DNA of 64,000 nucleotides from Acinetobacter tibetensis (GTDB lineage Bacteria > Pseudomonadota > Gammaproteobacteria > Pseudomonadales > Moraxellaceae), in assembly GCF_023824315.1 (NCBI RefSeq), contig NZ_CP098732.1:1922001-1986000 (forward strand), in the 5' to 3' direction. Below are positions 15,267 to 22,916 of this stretch, piece by piece (position 1 is the first letter of the stretch; every line of letters begins with the position of its first letter). The translations under genes and the position numbers were made by a program. A model generated the notes under the pieces. That model made no database searches. It was not told the DNA's origin and saw only the letters and a list, made by a program, of their open reading frames with translations.

Positions 15267-15711
15267 TGCAAAGTTAATATTTGCTATTTTTGGCTTTGCT
15301 TTTGCTTTGATTAGTTTTCTATATAAAAACCATGAAACCAATCAATTGCGAATTCTTAAAAATATCACTGATAACATAAAAGAAATCAACAAGGTATGCA
15401 TAGAGGTTTTTGCGAATCAGAATATGAAGGAAGATGTCTATCCTCGCATTTCAATGTTTCTTGATCTAGTTCAACTGGATGTTAAAACTTTTCCTACAGG
15501 TAAATTCTATAACTCCAAAAAGAGAATTGAAGCTAACAGGGATTTAATAAATCGATTAATTGAAGACTATAAGGACTTAATATTTAGTGATACACCAATT
15601 GAAAATAAATCTATTAAGATTGAAATATTCCCCAATAGAGAGGAAAAATTAGATGACATCATTCAAAAATCAATTAAATTGCTGGACTCTTTAGAAAAGT
15701 TTCTACCTTAG
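15247..15711 (+). CDS. Single-pass membrane protein, cassette gene 3, possible effector
   Basis: One transmembrane segment at about residues 9-27 (KLIFAIFGFAFALISFLY) is followed by a 125-residue helical cytosolic domain (NQLRILKNITDNIKEINKVCIEVF...). I recognise no family. Two start codons are tandem (15247 and 15250). It overlaps the DUF4325 gene by 20 bases, so it should be made in fixed ratio with it. A membrane-acting effector released by the ATPase/STAS pair would fit an abortive-infection design; this is inference from architecture. Confidence 0.55.
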   Translation: MMLNQFDAKLIFAIFGFAFALISFLYKNHETNQLRILKNITDNIKEINKVCIEVFANQNMKEDVYPRISMFLDLVQLDVKTFPTGKFYNSKKRIEANRDLINRLIEDYKDLIFSDTPIENKSIKIEIFPNREEKLDDIIQKSIKLLDSLEKFLP

Positions 15712-15777
15712 TTTTTATTTAAAGTTACACGGACTTTTATTTTTACTAATTCTTTTCCGAACAATAAGACATCTAAT

Positions 15778-16116
15778 ATGAAAAATAAAATACTCATCCT
15801 ACTCCTCTTGTCGTTTGTAATTACTAGCTGCTCAAAACAAGAATCCGCTCCTCCAGTGACCGACAGGGATACATCTGCACGATTCGAGAAGTTAGATGCA
15901 ATTATTAATGGATATTTAGATAAATTAGATGATCCTAAAACTGCTTTGACTGAGCGCAAACAAATTCTGTGTATTGATTATCCAAATGTTTACAATAAAG
16001 AGTATGCTCCTCTTTTGCTTAAACATTTCCCTAACGAATTTACTCAAGTCAAGCTAGATCAAGATTTAAAATTAGCTTTGGATTACTACAAAGGAAAAGA
16101 CAACATTCAATGTTAG
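15778..16116 (+). CDS. Prophage lipoprotein
   Basis: The 112-residue protein has a type II signal peptide (MKNKILILLLLSFVITSC) with lipobox ITSC, so Cys18 is the lipidated residue. The mature domain is helical (RFEKLDAIINGYLDKLDD), with one internal and one terminal cysteine that could pair. It is 66 bases after the membrane protein and probably expressed from the same lysogenic transcript. Phage-encoded lipoproteins can block receptors against superinfection (Llp of T5 is a known example). The role here is inferred. Confidence 0.6.
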   Translation: MKNKILILLLLSFVITSCSKQESAPPVTDRDTSARFEKLDAIINGYLDKLDDPKTALTERKQILCIDYPNVYNKEYAPLLLKHFPNEFTQVKLDQDLKLALDYYKGKDNIQC

Positions 16117-16249
16117 GGTTAATGAATTTGATGTTGATATTATTAAGTTTGTGCCATTAAATCCTGATTTTACAACACTTAAATCAAATCAGATAGATAT
16201 CTCAATAATTGGCGTTGTTGTGGCTCACAATAGGAAGTTTAAATACTAA
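16079..16249 (+). pseudogene. Remnant 3' end of a second S24-type repressor gene
   Basis: A reading frame without a start, read by hand as VNEFDVDIIKFVPLNPD, then IDISIIGVVVAHNRKFKY and a stop at 16247. The pattern F-V-P-L-N-P-D-F followed by IIGVVV is typical of the last strands of LexA/CI-type S24 peptidases. It is not a copy of the intact repressor's end (KVIGRQFWRAG). The frame is interrupted by stops upstream of 16079 and overlaps the lipoprotein gene end. It looks like a scar left when the present immunity cassette replaced an older repressor. Confidence 0.55.
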
Positions 16250-16251
16250 AG

Positions 16252-16467
16252 ATGCAAAAAATTGAAGTAAATTCTCGCAAAATCAGCTATGTGCTTTATC
16301 AGCACCTCTTATTAACTGTAGTGCTTAAGACTGGTGAGAGATTTATTTATAGACTTCTTGAGGCAAATACATTTAAAGATTTTATTGAATCAATTGATAA
16401 AGATAAATTCTATAAAATCCAAATTGAGATGAATAAGAAGTTTAAGAGAATTCAGCTTTTTGTGTAA
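16252..16467 (+). CDS. KTSC-like small protein
   Basis: The 71-residue protein reads MQKIEVNSRKISYVLYQHLLLTVVLKTGERFIYRLLEANTFKDFI. It follows the pattern of the KTSC domain (S-x-I-x-x-V-x-Y, L-x-V-x-F/L-x-x-G, Y, then an F-x-x-x-x-S/D helix). The domain is found in phage and stand-alone proteins; its activity is not known to me. It belongs to the repressor operon by position. Confidence 0.5.
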   Translation: MQKIEVNSRKISYVLYQHLLLTVVLKTGERFIYRLLEANTFKDFIESIDKDKFYKIQIEMNKKFKRIQLFV

Positions 16468-16520
16468 TTAAAACTGCGAACCCGACGCAGCTCCTTAGAA
16501 CAGATCGGGTGGAGGAAGTA

Positions 16521-16739
16521 ATGAGCGATAGTATCACTGTAAGCAGACCAATTGAAATTAAAGATAATTCAGTTGAAAGAGTTGCTTTTGACTTAATGTC
16601 TAAAATTGCAGAAGCAGAGCGAGTAACAGGAAAAGATGAGGGTAAGAAAAATAACCCTCGGGAATACTATCTAAAACTCTATAATCAGTGCCATAAAGTT
16701 GTAGGTTGGTCTGGTGTAGATGTGAAAGATGTTCTTTAA
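16521..16739 (+). CDS. Small phage hypothetical protein at the end of the repressor operon
   Basis: This 72-residue protein (MSDSITVSRPIEIKDNSVERVAFDLMSKIAEAER...) is mainly helical and has no known motif. The ATG at 16521 follows a strong GGAGG. An ACCCGA/TCGGGT hairpin (16480-16485/16505-16510) ends one base before it, and the loop contains CTCC, which could mask the ribosome site. It ends 138 bases before the terminator at 16877. Confidence 0.55.
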   Translation: MSDSITVSRPIEIKDNSVERVAFDLMSKIAEAERVTGKDEGKKNNPREYYLKLYNQCHKVVGWSGVDVKDVL

Positions 16740-16861
16740 TTTGTTTTCTTAAATAACTCTTTTTCAATTTTGTTGATGCAGTAGATAATTTTATCTGCAT
16801 CGGCATACCCGGCATTGATCAACTCAATTACAAGCTTAAGTTTTTCATTGTGATCTAACAT
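16736..16861 (-). CDS. Very small phage protein, divergent from the second operator region
   Basis: This 41-residue ORF reads MLDHNEKLKLVIELINAGYADADKIIYCINKIEKELFKKTN. GGAG lies seven bases before the ATG at 16861. Its stop overlaps the stop of the convergent gene by two bases. The amphipathic helical sequence is plausible for a real small protein. A promoter would have to lie between here and the operators at 16932. Confidence 0.5.
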   Translation of the reverse strand: MLDHNEKLKLVIELINAGYADADKIIYCINKIEKELFKKTN

Positions 16862-16876
16862 AGTGAAACTCCAACC

Positions 16877-16905
16877 AACCCATCCCAGTGATGGGTTTTC
16901 TTTTG
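16877..16905 (+). terminator. Terminator of the repressor/cassette operon
   Basis: AACCCATC-CCAGT-GATGGGTT is followed by TTCTTTT on the plus strand. It closes the transcript that starts at the repressor. Confidence 0.8.
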
Positions 16906-16931
16906 TCTATTAAATTACACGAATCAATTAT

Positions 16932-17005
16932 TTAAATCTATAGTTTAATTTTATTTCAATCTTTGGTTTATTTATTCTTGATTTAAGATTAAATCTAAGG
17001 TTTAA
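16932..17005. promoter_or_regulatory. Left-type operator/promoter region with three repressor sites
   Basis: TTAAATCTATAGTTTAA (16932), TTCAATCTTTGGTTTAT (16955) and TTAAATCTAAGGTTTAA (16989) match the sites upstream of cro, including the 23-base spacing of the first two. They precede the plus-strand early operon, so one repressor should control both early promoters. The rest of 16740-17081 holds the small ORF, the terminator and the leader of the next gene. Confidence 0.82.
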
Positions 17006-17081
17006 TTTATTTCACCAGATAACAAAAAAGCACACCAGACCTCGAAATCAAATGTGCTTTTACTCAAAGAGTGAGACAAGT

Positions 17082-17336
17082 ATGAAACAAACTATATGCC
17101 ACAGTCAAATGCCAGAGTTCGTAAAGAACCAAAGCAATACAACTCCTTTTCTTCACCAGCCGCCTACTCCTGAAAACACTATTCAGTACAAAAGCAAGTC
17201 GGGTTTAGTGCGCGCCTCTATCACAGCAATCATCTGTAGCGTTTCGATTATTTCAGGTCTTTTCAGTTGCACGGTGGATCAACATGCAACCGCCGCTCAA
17301 GTTGAGCACATCGTTAAAGCAGGAGTTAAGCCATGA
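17082..17336 (+). CDS. Small phage membrane-anchored protein
   Basis: The 84-residue protein is first in the plus-strand early operon. The N-terminal half is polar (MKQTICHSQMPEFVKNQ). A hydrophobic segment GLVRASITAIICSVSIISGLF follows, then a short tail. I start it at the ATG at 17082 rather than the earlier 17052. The SGLFSC end of the hydrophobic stretch resembles a lipobox, but it is too far from the N-terminus to be one. The position is that of lambda's early N/kil-type genes; function unknown. It overlaps the next gene by four bases. Confidence 0.5.
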   Translation: MKQTICHSQMPEFVKNQSNTTPFLHQPPTPENTIQYKSKSGLVRASITAIICSVSIISGLFSCTVDQHATAAQVEHIVKAGVKP

Positions 17337-17623
17337 ATGCAAACTCTAAAGTGGAAACCACAGAAGTCATTAACTTCGGGAAGTTTAAAGGCACTGCCCT
17401 TATTGATCTTAACCATGGATACGTTAATTGGCTACTTAGCTTAGACAACCTTAATGAGGTTTTGCGCAAAAGCTTAGAAGCACTGCCATGGGTTCAAGAG
17501 GCTCGTGAGCGTGAGCGCACATTCCAAAAGCGCAAAGCTTTGGCAATTGGCTTGCAGTCTTCACACATCCCTTCACGAGACCGTCGTGCGTATAAAAAAC
17601 GCATGGGACGAGTTTGGGCTTAA
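17333..17623 (+). CDS. DUF3820-like phage protein
   Basis: Residues 14-36 (INFGKFKGTALIDLNHGYVNWLL) match the short module seen in DUF3820 proteins and at the C-terminus of ExoX-type exonucleases. The C-terminal half is very basic (ARERERTFQKRKALAI, RDRRAYKKRMGR), suggesting nucleic-acid binding. It precedes the ERF recombinase gene by 12 bases and may assist recombination. Confidence 0.55.
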   Translation: MNANSKVETTEVINFGKFKGTALIDLNHGYVNWLLSLDNLNEVLRKSLEALPWVQEARERERTFQKRKALAIGLQSSHIPSRDRRAYKKRMGRVWA

Positions 17624-17635
17624 GGAGTAACGGAT

Positions 17636-18376
17636 ATGACAAATACAAATCAACAAAACATAAATGCTGTAGAACAACCAGTAAACGTATTGCAGCTTAT
17701 TCAACTTGAACTTAAAGCACCTAAAAGTAAGCGTAATACCTTTGGTAACTATAACTACCGTAACTGTGAAGACATTCTGGAAGCAGTTAAACCCCTACTG
17801 CAAAAATACAATGCCTCACTGGTTATTACTGACGAAGTTCAGGAAGTTGGACCTGTTGTAGTCGTAACAGCAAAAGTTATCTTTACCGATACCAATGGTA
17901 AAGAAACTACGGTTCAAGCCCATGCAGGTGTAGAGATCAGTAAGAAAGGTATGGATGTAGCTCAAACTTTTGGTGCATCTAGTTCTTATGCGCGTAAGTA
18001 TGCCCTGAATGGCTTATTCCTGATTGATGACACCAAAGACTATGACTCTGATGAATATCATAATCAGGTCAACAATGATGCTCGAAATAACTCGCAGCAG
18101 AACAATAACCGAACTCAACAAGCTAACGGTAATCCTAGCAATCAGCAAAATGGTAATGGCCAACAACAAAAAACCATTGGGCAACGCTATAACGATGCCC
18201 TTATAGCGATTCGTGAGGCCAAAAAACCTCAAACGCTCGATAAAGCGATAAATACTTTTGCAAATACACAATACAACGAAGCAATACGGCGTGCATGCCG
18301 CGCTCGGGCAGATCGGATGGGTTGGGATGAAGTTCCTCCTCAACAAAATCAACAACAGCAATCTTTGCGTCATTAA
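17636..18376 (+). CDS. ERF-family single-strand annealing recombinase
   Basis: The N-terminal 140 residues are the ERF core: LELKAPKSKRNTFGNYNYRNCEDILEAVKPLLQKY, then AHAGVEISKKGMDVAQTFGASSSYARKYALNGLFLIDD. A long Asn/Gln-rich linker (residues 150-185) leads to a helical tail (TIGQRYNDALIAIREAKKPQTLDKAI) that probably binds a partner such as SSB. ERF proteins anneal complementary strands in phage recombination. Length (246) and order are normal. The ribosome site AAGGAG is strong. Confidence 0.92.
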   Translation: MTNTNQQNINAVEQPVNVLQLIQLELKAPKSKRNTFGNYNYRNCEDILEAVKPLLQKYNASLVITDEVQEVGPVVVVTAKVIFTDTNGKETTVQAHAGVEISKKGMDVAQTFGASSSYARKYALNGLFLIDDTKDYDSDEYHNQVNNDARNNSQQNNNRTQQANGNPSNQQNGNGQQQKTIGQRYNDALIAIREAKKPQTLDKAINTFANTQYNEAIRRACRARADRMGWDEVPPQQNQQQQSLRH

Positions 18377-18390
18377 CCCGAGGGCTGCTT

Positions 18391-18537
18391 ATGAAATTCA
18401 AATACTCAACAATCACCCGAACGCTCACAGTGTTCGGGGCAAAGATGACACATGTTTTTGACAACGTCAGTGTTGGTGAAATTGAAGAACTTGTGATTAA
18501 TGCGAAGTTCAAAGAAGCGCTTTGGAGAACAAAATGA
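18391..18537 (+). CDS. Very small phage protein
   Basis: This 48-residue ORF (MKFKYSTITRTLTVFGAKMTHVFDNVSVGEIEELVINAK...) lies in the early operon, between ERF and the next gene. The ATG at 18391 is preceded by GAGGG. Its TGA overlaps the following ATG (ATGA), a strong sign that it is translated. No family recognised. Confidence 0.6.
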   Translation: MKFKYSTITRTLTVFGAKMTHVFDNVSVGEIEELVINAKFKEALWRTK

Positions 18538-18776
18538 ATAATACTCCTATGGATTTAAACGCTGTCTTATTCGCTCAACTTAATCGCCTAAGCAATCCAG
18601 AGTTAAAAGGCAGCGCACTTGAAGCTGAAATCCAAAAAGCTGAAGCGATTGAGAAAATTAGCGAACAGGTCATCAAGAATAACAACATGCGTCTTAATGC
18701 TGCAAAGCTTGTAGCCGAATATCGTGGAATTAAGAATGCAGATCCTGCCCTTGTTCCACAATCTTTGATTGGGTGA
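18534..18776 (+). CDS. Phage early protein, helical
   Basis: The 80-residue protein (MNNTPMDLNAVLFAQLNRLSNPELKGSALEAEIQKAEAIEKISEQVI...) is almost fully helical and acidic to neutral. I place the start at the ATG at 18534 with GGAG seven bases upstream. The LFAQLNRLSNPELKGSALEAEI pattern is common in phage early proteins near recombination genes, but I know no function. It sits three bases before the HNH gene. Confidence 0.55.
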   Translation: MNNTPMDLNAVLFAQLNRLSNPELKGSALEAEIQKAEAIEKISEQVIKNNNMRLNAAKLVAEYRGIKNADPALVPQSLIG

Positions 18777-18779
18777 GCT

Positions 18780-19379
18780 ATGCCAAAAGGTACTGCAATT
18801 AAATACACCACAGAGCAGTTAGATTTTATTAAATCTAACTGCTTGTTGGGGCGAAGAGAATTAACCCAGAAAGTTAATGAGATGTTTAACAAAACATTCA
18901 CAGTCGATCAGATCAGCTCTTTGTGCAAACGCAATAAATGGAATACGGGTAGAACTGGATGTTTTGAGAAGGGTTCAAAACCTTGGAATACAGGTACCAA
19001 GGGTATCTGTAAGCCAAACTCAGGAAACTTTAAAGCTGGGCAGATAGCCTGGAACAAGAAGCCTATCGGCTATGAGCGTATTTGTTCAAAGGATGGTTAT
19101 GTCTTGATTAAAACCGCAGAGCCAAACGTATTTGATTTAAAGCATCGGGTTATTTGGGAAAGTGCTCATGGACCTATCCCTAATAATCAAGTTCTAGCAT
19201 TTAAGAACCAGGACAAAACAGATTGCAGATTAGAAAACTTAATTCTGATGAGCAGAGCCGACATGGTTCGTTATAACCAAAGTTTTCAGAAGTTGGCCAA
19301 TCCTGAAAATAATGAATCTTGCCTACTTATGGCCAAGATTAAAAATAGAAAGTATGAGCTTATTAAGGAGGTGACATGA
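18780..19379 (+). CDS. HNH endonuclease-like phage protein
   Basis: The N-terminal region (residues 1-60) looks like a helix-turn-helix (LDFIKSNCLLGRRELTQKVNEMFNKTFTVDQISSLCKRN). It is followed by NTGR/NTGT repeats that resemble NUMOD-type DNA-contact loops. The C-terminal part (LKHRVIWESAHGPIPNNQVLAFKNQDKTDCRLENLILMS) is an HNH_3 domain: the first H is in LKHR, N in DCRLENL, and an H in AHGPIP. It resembles free-standing homing-type endonucleases. It overlaps the excisionase-like gene by four bases. Confidence 0.8.
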   Translation: MPKGTAIKYTTEQLDFIKSNCLLGRRELTQKVNEMFNKTFTVDQISSLCKRNKWNTGRTGCFEKGSKPWNTGTKGICKPNSGNFKAGQIAWNKKPIGYERICSKDGYVLIKTAEPNVFDLKHRVIWESAHGPIPNNQVLAFKNQDKTDCRLENLILMSRADMVRYNQSFQKLANPENNESCLLMAKIKNRKYELIKEVT

Positions 19380-19600
19380 TGGGGGTTGCAATTGATTTAA
19401 CAAATACAGAACGTAGAATTTCCACTGCGGAATTTGCTCTAAGAATGAATATTTCAGAAAAGGAGTTGTACGCAAGAATAAACGGTGGCCGTATTAAACC
19501 ACCAATGAAAGATGGTCGAAAAAACTACTGGTTGAACAGTTATGTTTTGGAGTGTATCGTGAATCCAGATGATGATAATATTGCATCGCTGAATGCATGA
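19376..19600 (+). CDS. Excisionase-like DNA-binding protein
   Basis: The 74-residue protein has a winged-helix pattern (ISTAEFALRMNISEKELYARINGGRIKPPMKDGRKNYW) of the MerR/Xis type. A perfect GGAGG precedes the tandem ATG. It is the last gene before the phage terminator and the end of the prophage, where xis is expected. The usual partner integrase is not next to it, which is unusual. Confidence 0.6.
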   Translation: MMGVAIDLTNTERRISTAEFALRMNISEKELYARINGGRIKPPMKDGRKNYWLNSYVLECIVNPDDDNIASLNA

Positions 19601-19617
19601 AATAGATATAAATCACA

Positions 19618-19642
19618 GGTCGCATTTGGCGGCCTTTTTTTT
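19618..19642 (+). terminator. Terminator of the plus-strand early operon
   Basis: GGTCGC-ATTTG-GCGGCC followed by eight T residues, 18 bases after the last early gene. Confidence 0.85.
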
Positions 19643-19656
19643 ACAATAAAATTAAA

Positions 19657-19680
19657 TGTGAGTAATATTGTGAGTAATAT
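19657..19680. repeat. Perfect tandem 12-bp repeat, possible integrase arm sites
   Basis: TGTGAGTAATAT occurs twice in direct contact. Paired direct repeats of this size close to a prophage end are typical of integrase arm-type binding sites. Integrase itself is not visible here. Confidence 0.5.
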
Positions 19681-19745
19681 CCAACAAGCATAAATAATTA
19701 ATTATATTTTTCATATATTTATGTTATGAATGTTGAATAGCATCC
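19681..19745. other. Probable right prophage-host junction
   Basis: Phage-type sequence ends after the tandem repeats, and the truncated SRAP gene begins at 19724. I cannot define the core of the attachment site without the other end. The expected repeat partner would be left of position 1, next to the missing 3' part of the SRAP gene. Confidence 0.4.
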
Positions 19746-20182
19746 ATCGTCAGCATGGCTGCGGAACGAATGATTTCATTATTGATTTTACAAATTTCAT
19801 AAATTGCAGCAATAAAAAAGGCTTTGCCGTCTTTACGCCTCACACCCCATCGTTGTGGTTTATTTTCAATATATTTACTTTCATAAAACTCAGTGACTGG
19901 AATTACACCAAACTTACATTTATAAGCCGCATCCTGAAAGCTAGGCTTTTCAAAAATTGTCTCATGTCTAGCATTATAAGTACGCTTAGAGGCACTGGCA
20001 TCTTCAGCCCATTTCGGCACGAAACCAAATAATACTTCTCGCCACTCAAATCCATGCTCAGATTTAAACAATAACGGAGTTTTATAACTCGGATAAACCT
20101 CTTCCAGATATTCAAATGGAATTTGTGGCAAGCCGAATTGCTGTAGTTGCGACAAGGTTAGAGGTTTAAAATTGGCACACAT
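19724..20182 (-). CDS. SRAP/YedK-type protein lacking its C-terminus
   Basis: SRAP proteins cross-link abasic sites in single-stranded DNA through Cys2. Here MCANF (Cys2), YNARHET (the active-site Asn) and VTEFYESKY (the Glu) are present. The frame ends after MLTMDAIQHS at residue 152, before the conserved histidine motif (H-x-R-x-P) that normally follows, so about 50 or more residues are missing. The stop lies at the probable prophage end, which suggests integration into this gene. The remaining protein is probably impaired. A natural short variant is possible but less likely. Confidence 0.75.
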   Translation of the reverse strand: MCANFKPLTLSQLQQFGLPQIPFEYLEEVYPSYKTPLLFKSEHGFEWREVLFGFVPKWAEDASASKRTYNARHETIFEKPSFQDAAYKCKFGVIPVTEFYESKYIENKPQRWGVRRKDGKAFFIAAIYEICKINNEIIRSAAMLTMDAIQHS

Positions 20183-20200
20183 CTTCAGGTCTACCGATTT

Positions 20201-20683
20201 TTAGTTGTTAATCTTTTTAAAAGCCACATAAAAACGCCAATACATAATTGCTTGTACAAGAATTGAAGTAACTAATGATATCCATCCTTGATAGGGAGAA
20301 AATATTTTTTGAGTCTGAGAGATATCTATAAATCTCATAGAAAACACCAAAATAATCACAATAAAGACAAATAATAAGAAATATACTAAAAAGATCTTTA
20401 TAGTAATTGGCAAGCTAATACAAATTAAACGATTAAGAAACTGCTTTCCATGACCTCCACCATTTGCAGTAAAACAAAAATTCACGGCAATGATGAGCAT
20501 TAAGATAGTAATTACCGTATTAATAGTGCTAGGTACGATATCAACAACAGGGGAAAAGCGAATAGCAAACATCATTAAAAAAGTAACAGAAGCACTTATC
20601 AAATAATAGTTTTTATAATCTTTATCAGCTAAACGTTCATTTTTCAAATCATCAATTAATTTATTCGTGTTCCAAAAATACAT
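20201..20683 (-). CDS. Membrane protein of unknown function
   Basis: The 160-residue protein has four predicted transmembrane segments (ISASVTFLMMFAIRF; VITILMLIIAVNFCF; IKIFLVYFLLFVFIVIILVF; LVTSILVQAIMYWRFYVAF). The N-terminus is cytosolic and charged. The pattern resembles small Acinetobacter membrane proteins without assigned roles. It lies between the SRAP gene and glcB; the 17-base gap to SRAP suggests shared transcription. Confidence 0.55.
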   Translation of the reverse strand: MYFWNTNKLIDDLKNERLADKDYKNYYLISASVTFLMMFAIRFSPVVDIVPSTINTVITILMLIIAVNFCFTANGGGHGKQFLNRLICISLPITIKIFLVYFLLFVFIVIILVFSMRFIDISQTQKIFSPYQGWISLVTSILVQAIMYWRFYVAFKKINN

Positions 20684-20697
20684 TTTTCTTCTCTATT

Positions 20698-20730
20698 AAA
20701 AAAAAGAGGTATCTATCAACCAGATACCTC
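20698..20730 (-). terminator. Terminator after glcB
   Basis: GAGGTATCT-loop-AGATACCTC followed by TTTTTTTT on the minus strand, 20 bases beyond the malate synthase stop. Confidence 0.88.
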
Positions 20731-20750
20731 CACAAACCTATAAGGTAATA

Positions 20751-22916
20751 TTAGTCACCTGTATAACCTTTAAGTTTCAAACGTGCAGCATGTAACAATG
20801 GCTCAGTGTAACCTGAAGGCTGAACACCCCCCTTGAAGATTAAATCAGAAGCTGCTTGGAAAGCGATATTGTTATCAAAGTCTGTTGCCATTGGTGTATA
20901 CAATGGATCATCAGCATTTTGACCATCTACAATTTTAGCCATGCGTTTCAAGACTTCTTCAACTTGTTCACGTGTAACGATACCGTGACGTAACCAGTTT
21001 GCAACGTGTTGTGAAGAAATACGTAATGTTGCACGGTCTTCCATTAAACCAACGTTGTTGATATCTGGAACTTTAGAGCAACCTACACCCAAGTCGACCC
21101 AACGAACTACATAACCCAAGATACCTTGACAGTTATTTTCAAGTTCATTGTTGATCTCTTCAGCCGACCAGTTAGTCTCTGGAGCAAACGGAGGCGTTAA
21201 CAAATCATCTAAAGAAAGCATTTGTTCAGCTTTTAACTGATCTTGGCGTGCTTTTACATTCACTTGATGGTAATGCATCGCATGTAGAGCAGCACCCGCT
21301 GGTGATGGCACCCAAGCACATGATGCACCAGCATTTGGATGTGCAGCTTTAGTCGCTAACATATCTTTCATACTGTCTGGCTTAGGCCACATACCTTTAC
21401 CAATTTGCGCCTTACCTTGCAAACCACACTCTAAACCAATTGCTACGTTACGGTTTTCGTAAGCTGCAATCCATTTTTGTGTTTTCACTGCTTCTTTACG
21501 AACAACTGGTGCTGCTTCCATAGAAGTATGGATTTCATCACCTGTACGGTCCATAAAACCAGTGTTAATAAAGATCGTACGGTCTTTAGCAGCCTCAATA
21601 CAGTTTTTCAAGTTAACTGATGTACGGCGCTCTTCGTCCATAATACCGATTTTTAAAGACTTCGTCGGTAAGCCAATTGCTTGTTCTGCACGTTCAAACA
21701 ATTCAACTGCAAATGCAACTTCTTCTGGTCCATGCATTTTTGGTTTAACTATATACATTGAACCTTTACGAGAGTTCTTGTTCTCATTTTGACCACGAAT
21801 ATCAGCAACACTGAGTAACGGTGTTACCAAAGCATCCATAATGCCTTCAAAAATTTCTTCGCCATCGACCAAAATAGCAGGGTTCGTCATTAAATGACCG
21901 ACATTACGTAGAAGCATTAACGAGCGACCATGTAAAGTTGTCGTACCACCAATCAAGTTTTTAATGGTACGGTCTTTATTTAATGTACGAGTAATGGTCT
22001 TACCATTTTTCTCGATCGATTCTTGTAAATCACCTTTCATTAGGCCCAACCAGTTACGGTAGCCTTCTACTTTTTCTTCAGCATCAACAGCAGCAACAGA
22101 GTCTTCTAAATCCTGAATCGTTGTAATTGCTGCTTCAAGAACTAAATCTTTAACACCAGCAGCATCTGTTTTACCCACTGGGCTTGCTGCATCAATTTCA
22201 ATAATGACATGTAAACCATTATTGAGTAGAATAACTTCTGATGGATTCGCTTCTTCACCATTGAAGCCAACAAATTGTGCTTCATGTGCTAAACCCGTTG
22301 TAGAACCATCTTTTAAAGTCACAACAAGTTTATTATTTTCCACTGCATAACGTGTAGCGTCTGCATGTGAACCTTGTGCCAATGGGAAAGTTTCGTTTAA
22401 GAAATTTTTAGCAAATGCAATAACTTTGTCACCACGTACAGGGTTATAGCCTTTACCTTTTTCTGCGCCACCATCTTCTGAGATTACATCGAAGCCGTAA
22501 AGTGCATCGTATAAAGAACCCCAACGAGCGTTTGCCGCATTTAAGCAATAACGCGCATTACGCACAGGTACGACCAATTGTGGACCTGCCAATAATGCAA
22601 CTTCTTCATCAACATTTTCTGTGCTGATCTGGAAATCTTCTACTTCTGGTACCAAGTAGCCAATTTCTTTAAGGAAAGCTTTATAAGCTTCTAATTCAAA
22701 TGTGTTGTTGCGGTGCCATTCATCAATTTTAGCCTGAAGATCTTCACGCTTAGCTAAAAGCGCTTTATTTTTTGGGCTAAGATCGACAACGACTTGCTCA
22801 AAGTTTTTCCAGTATGTTTCGCTGTCCAAACCAGAACCTGGTAAAGCTTCATTCTCGATGAAATCGTAAAGTTCTTTAGCAATCGCTAACTTACCCTTTT
22901 GAATACGTACAGTCAT
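20751..22916 (-). CDS. glcB: Malate synthase G
   Basis: This enzyme condenses glyoxylate and acetyl-CoA to malate in the glyoxylate bypass. The 721-residue length is typical of the monomeric G form. Recognisable parts are [58 protein letters not shown] (with the catalytic region around GIMDEERR), [19 protein letters not shown] and the C-terminal [18 protein letters not shown]. It stands alone with its own terminator and a long upstream region, so it is probably controlled by carbon source. Confidence 0.97.
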   Translation of the reverse strand: MTVRIQKGKLAIAKELYDFIENEALPGSGLDSETYWKNFEQVVVDLSPKNKALLAKREDLQAKIDEWHRNNTFELEAYKAFLKEIGYLVPEVEDFQISTENVDEEVALLAGPQLVVPVRNARYCLNAANARWGSLYDALYGFDVISEDGGAEKGKGYNPVRGDKVIAFAKNFLNETFPLAQGSHADATRYAVENNKLVVTLKDGSTTGLAHEAQFVGFNGEEANPSEVILLNNGLHVIIEIDAASPVGKTDAAGVKDLVLEAAITTIQDLEDSVAAVDAEEKVEGYRNWLGLMKGDLQESIEKNGKTITRTLNKDRTIKNLIGGTTTLHGRSLMLLRNVGHLMTNPAILVDGEEIFEGIMDALVTPLLSVADIRGQNENKNSRKGSMYIVKPKMHGPEEVAFAVELFERAEQAIGLPTKSLKIGIMDEERRTSVNLKNCIEAAKDRTIFINTGFMDRTGDEIHTSMEAAPVVRKEAVKTQKWIAAYENRNVAIGLECGLQGKAQIGKGMWPKPDSMKDMLATKAAHPNAGASCAWVPSPAGAALHAMHYHQVNVKARQDQLKAEQMLSLDDLLTPPFAPETNWSAEEINNELENNCQGILGYVVRWVDLGVGCSKVPDINNVGLMEDRATLRISSQHVANWLRHGIVTREQVEEVLKRMAKIVDGQNADDPLYTPMATDFDNNIAFQAASDLIFKGGVQPSGYTEPLLHAARLKLKGYTGD

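Noticed and set aside
18014..18373. 119-codon minus-strand ORF opposite the ERF gene
   Set aside because: It arises from the Asn/Gln-rich linker of the recombinase read backwards; no ribosome site or similarity.
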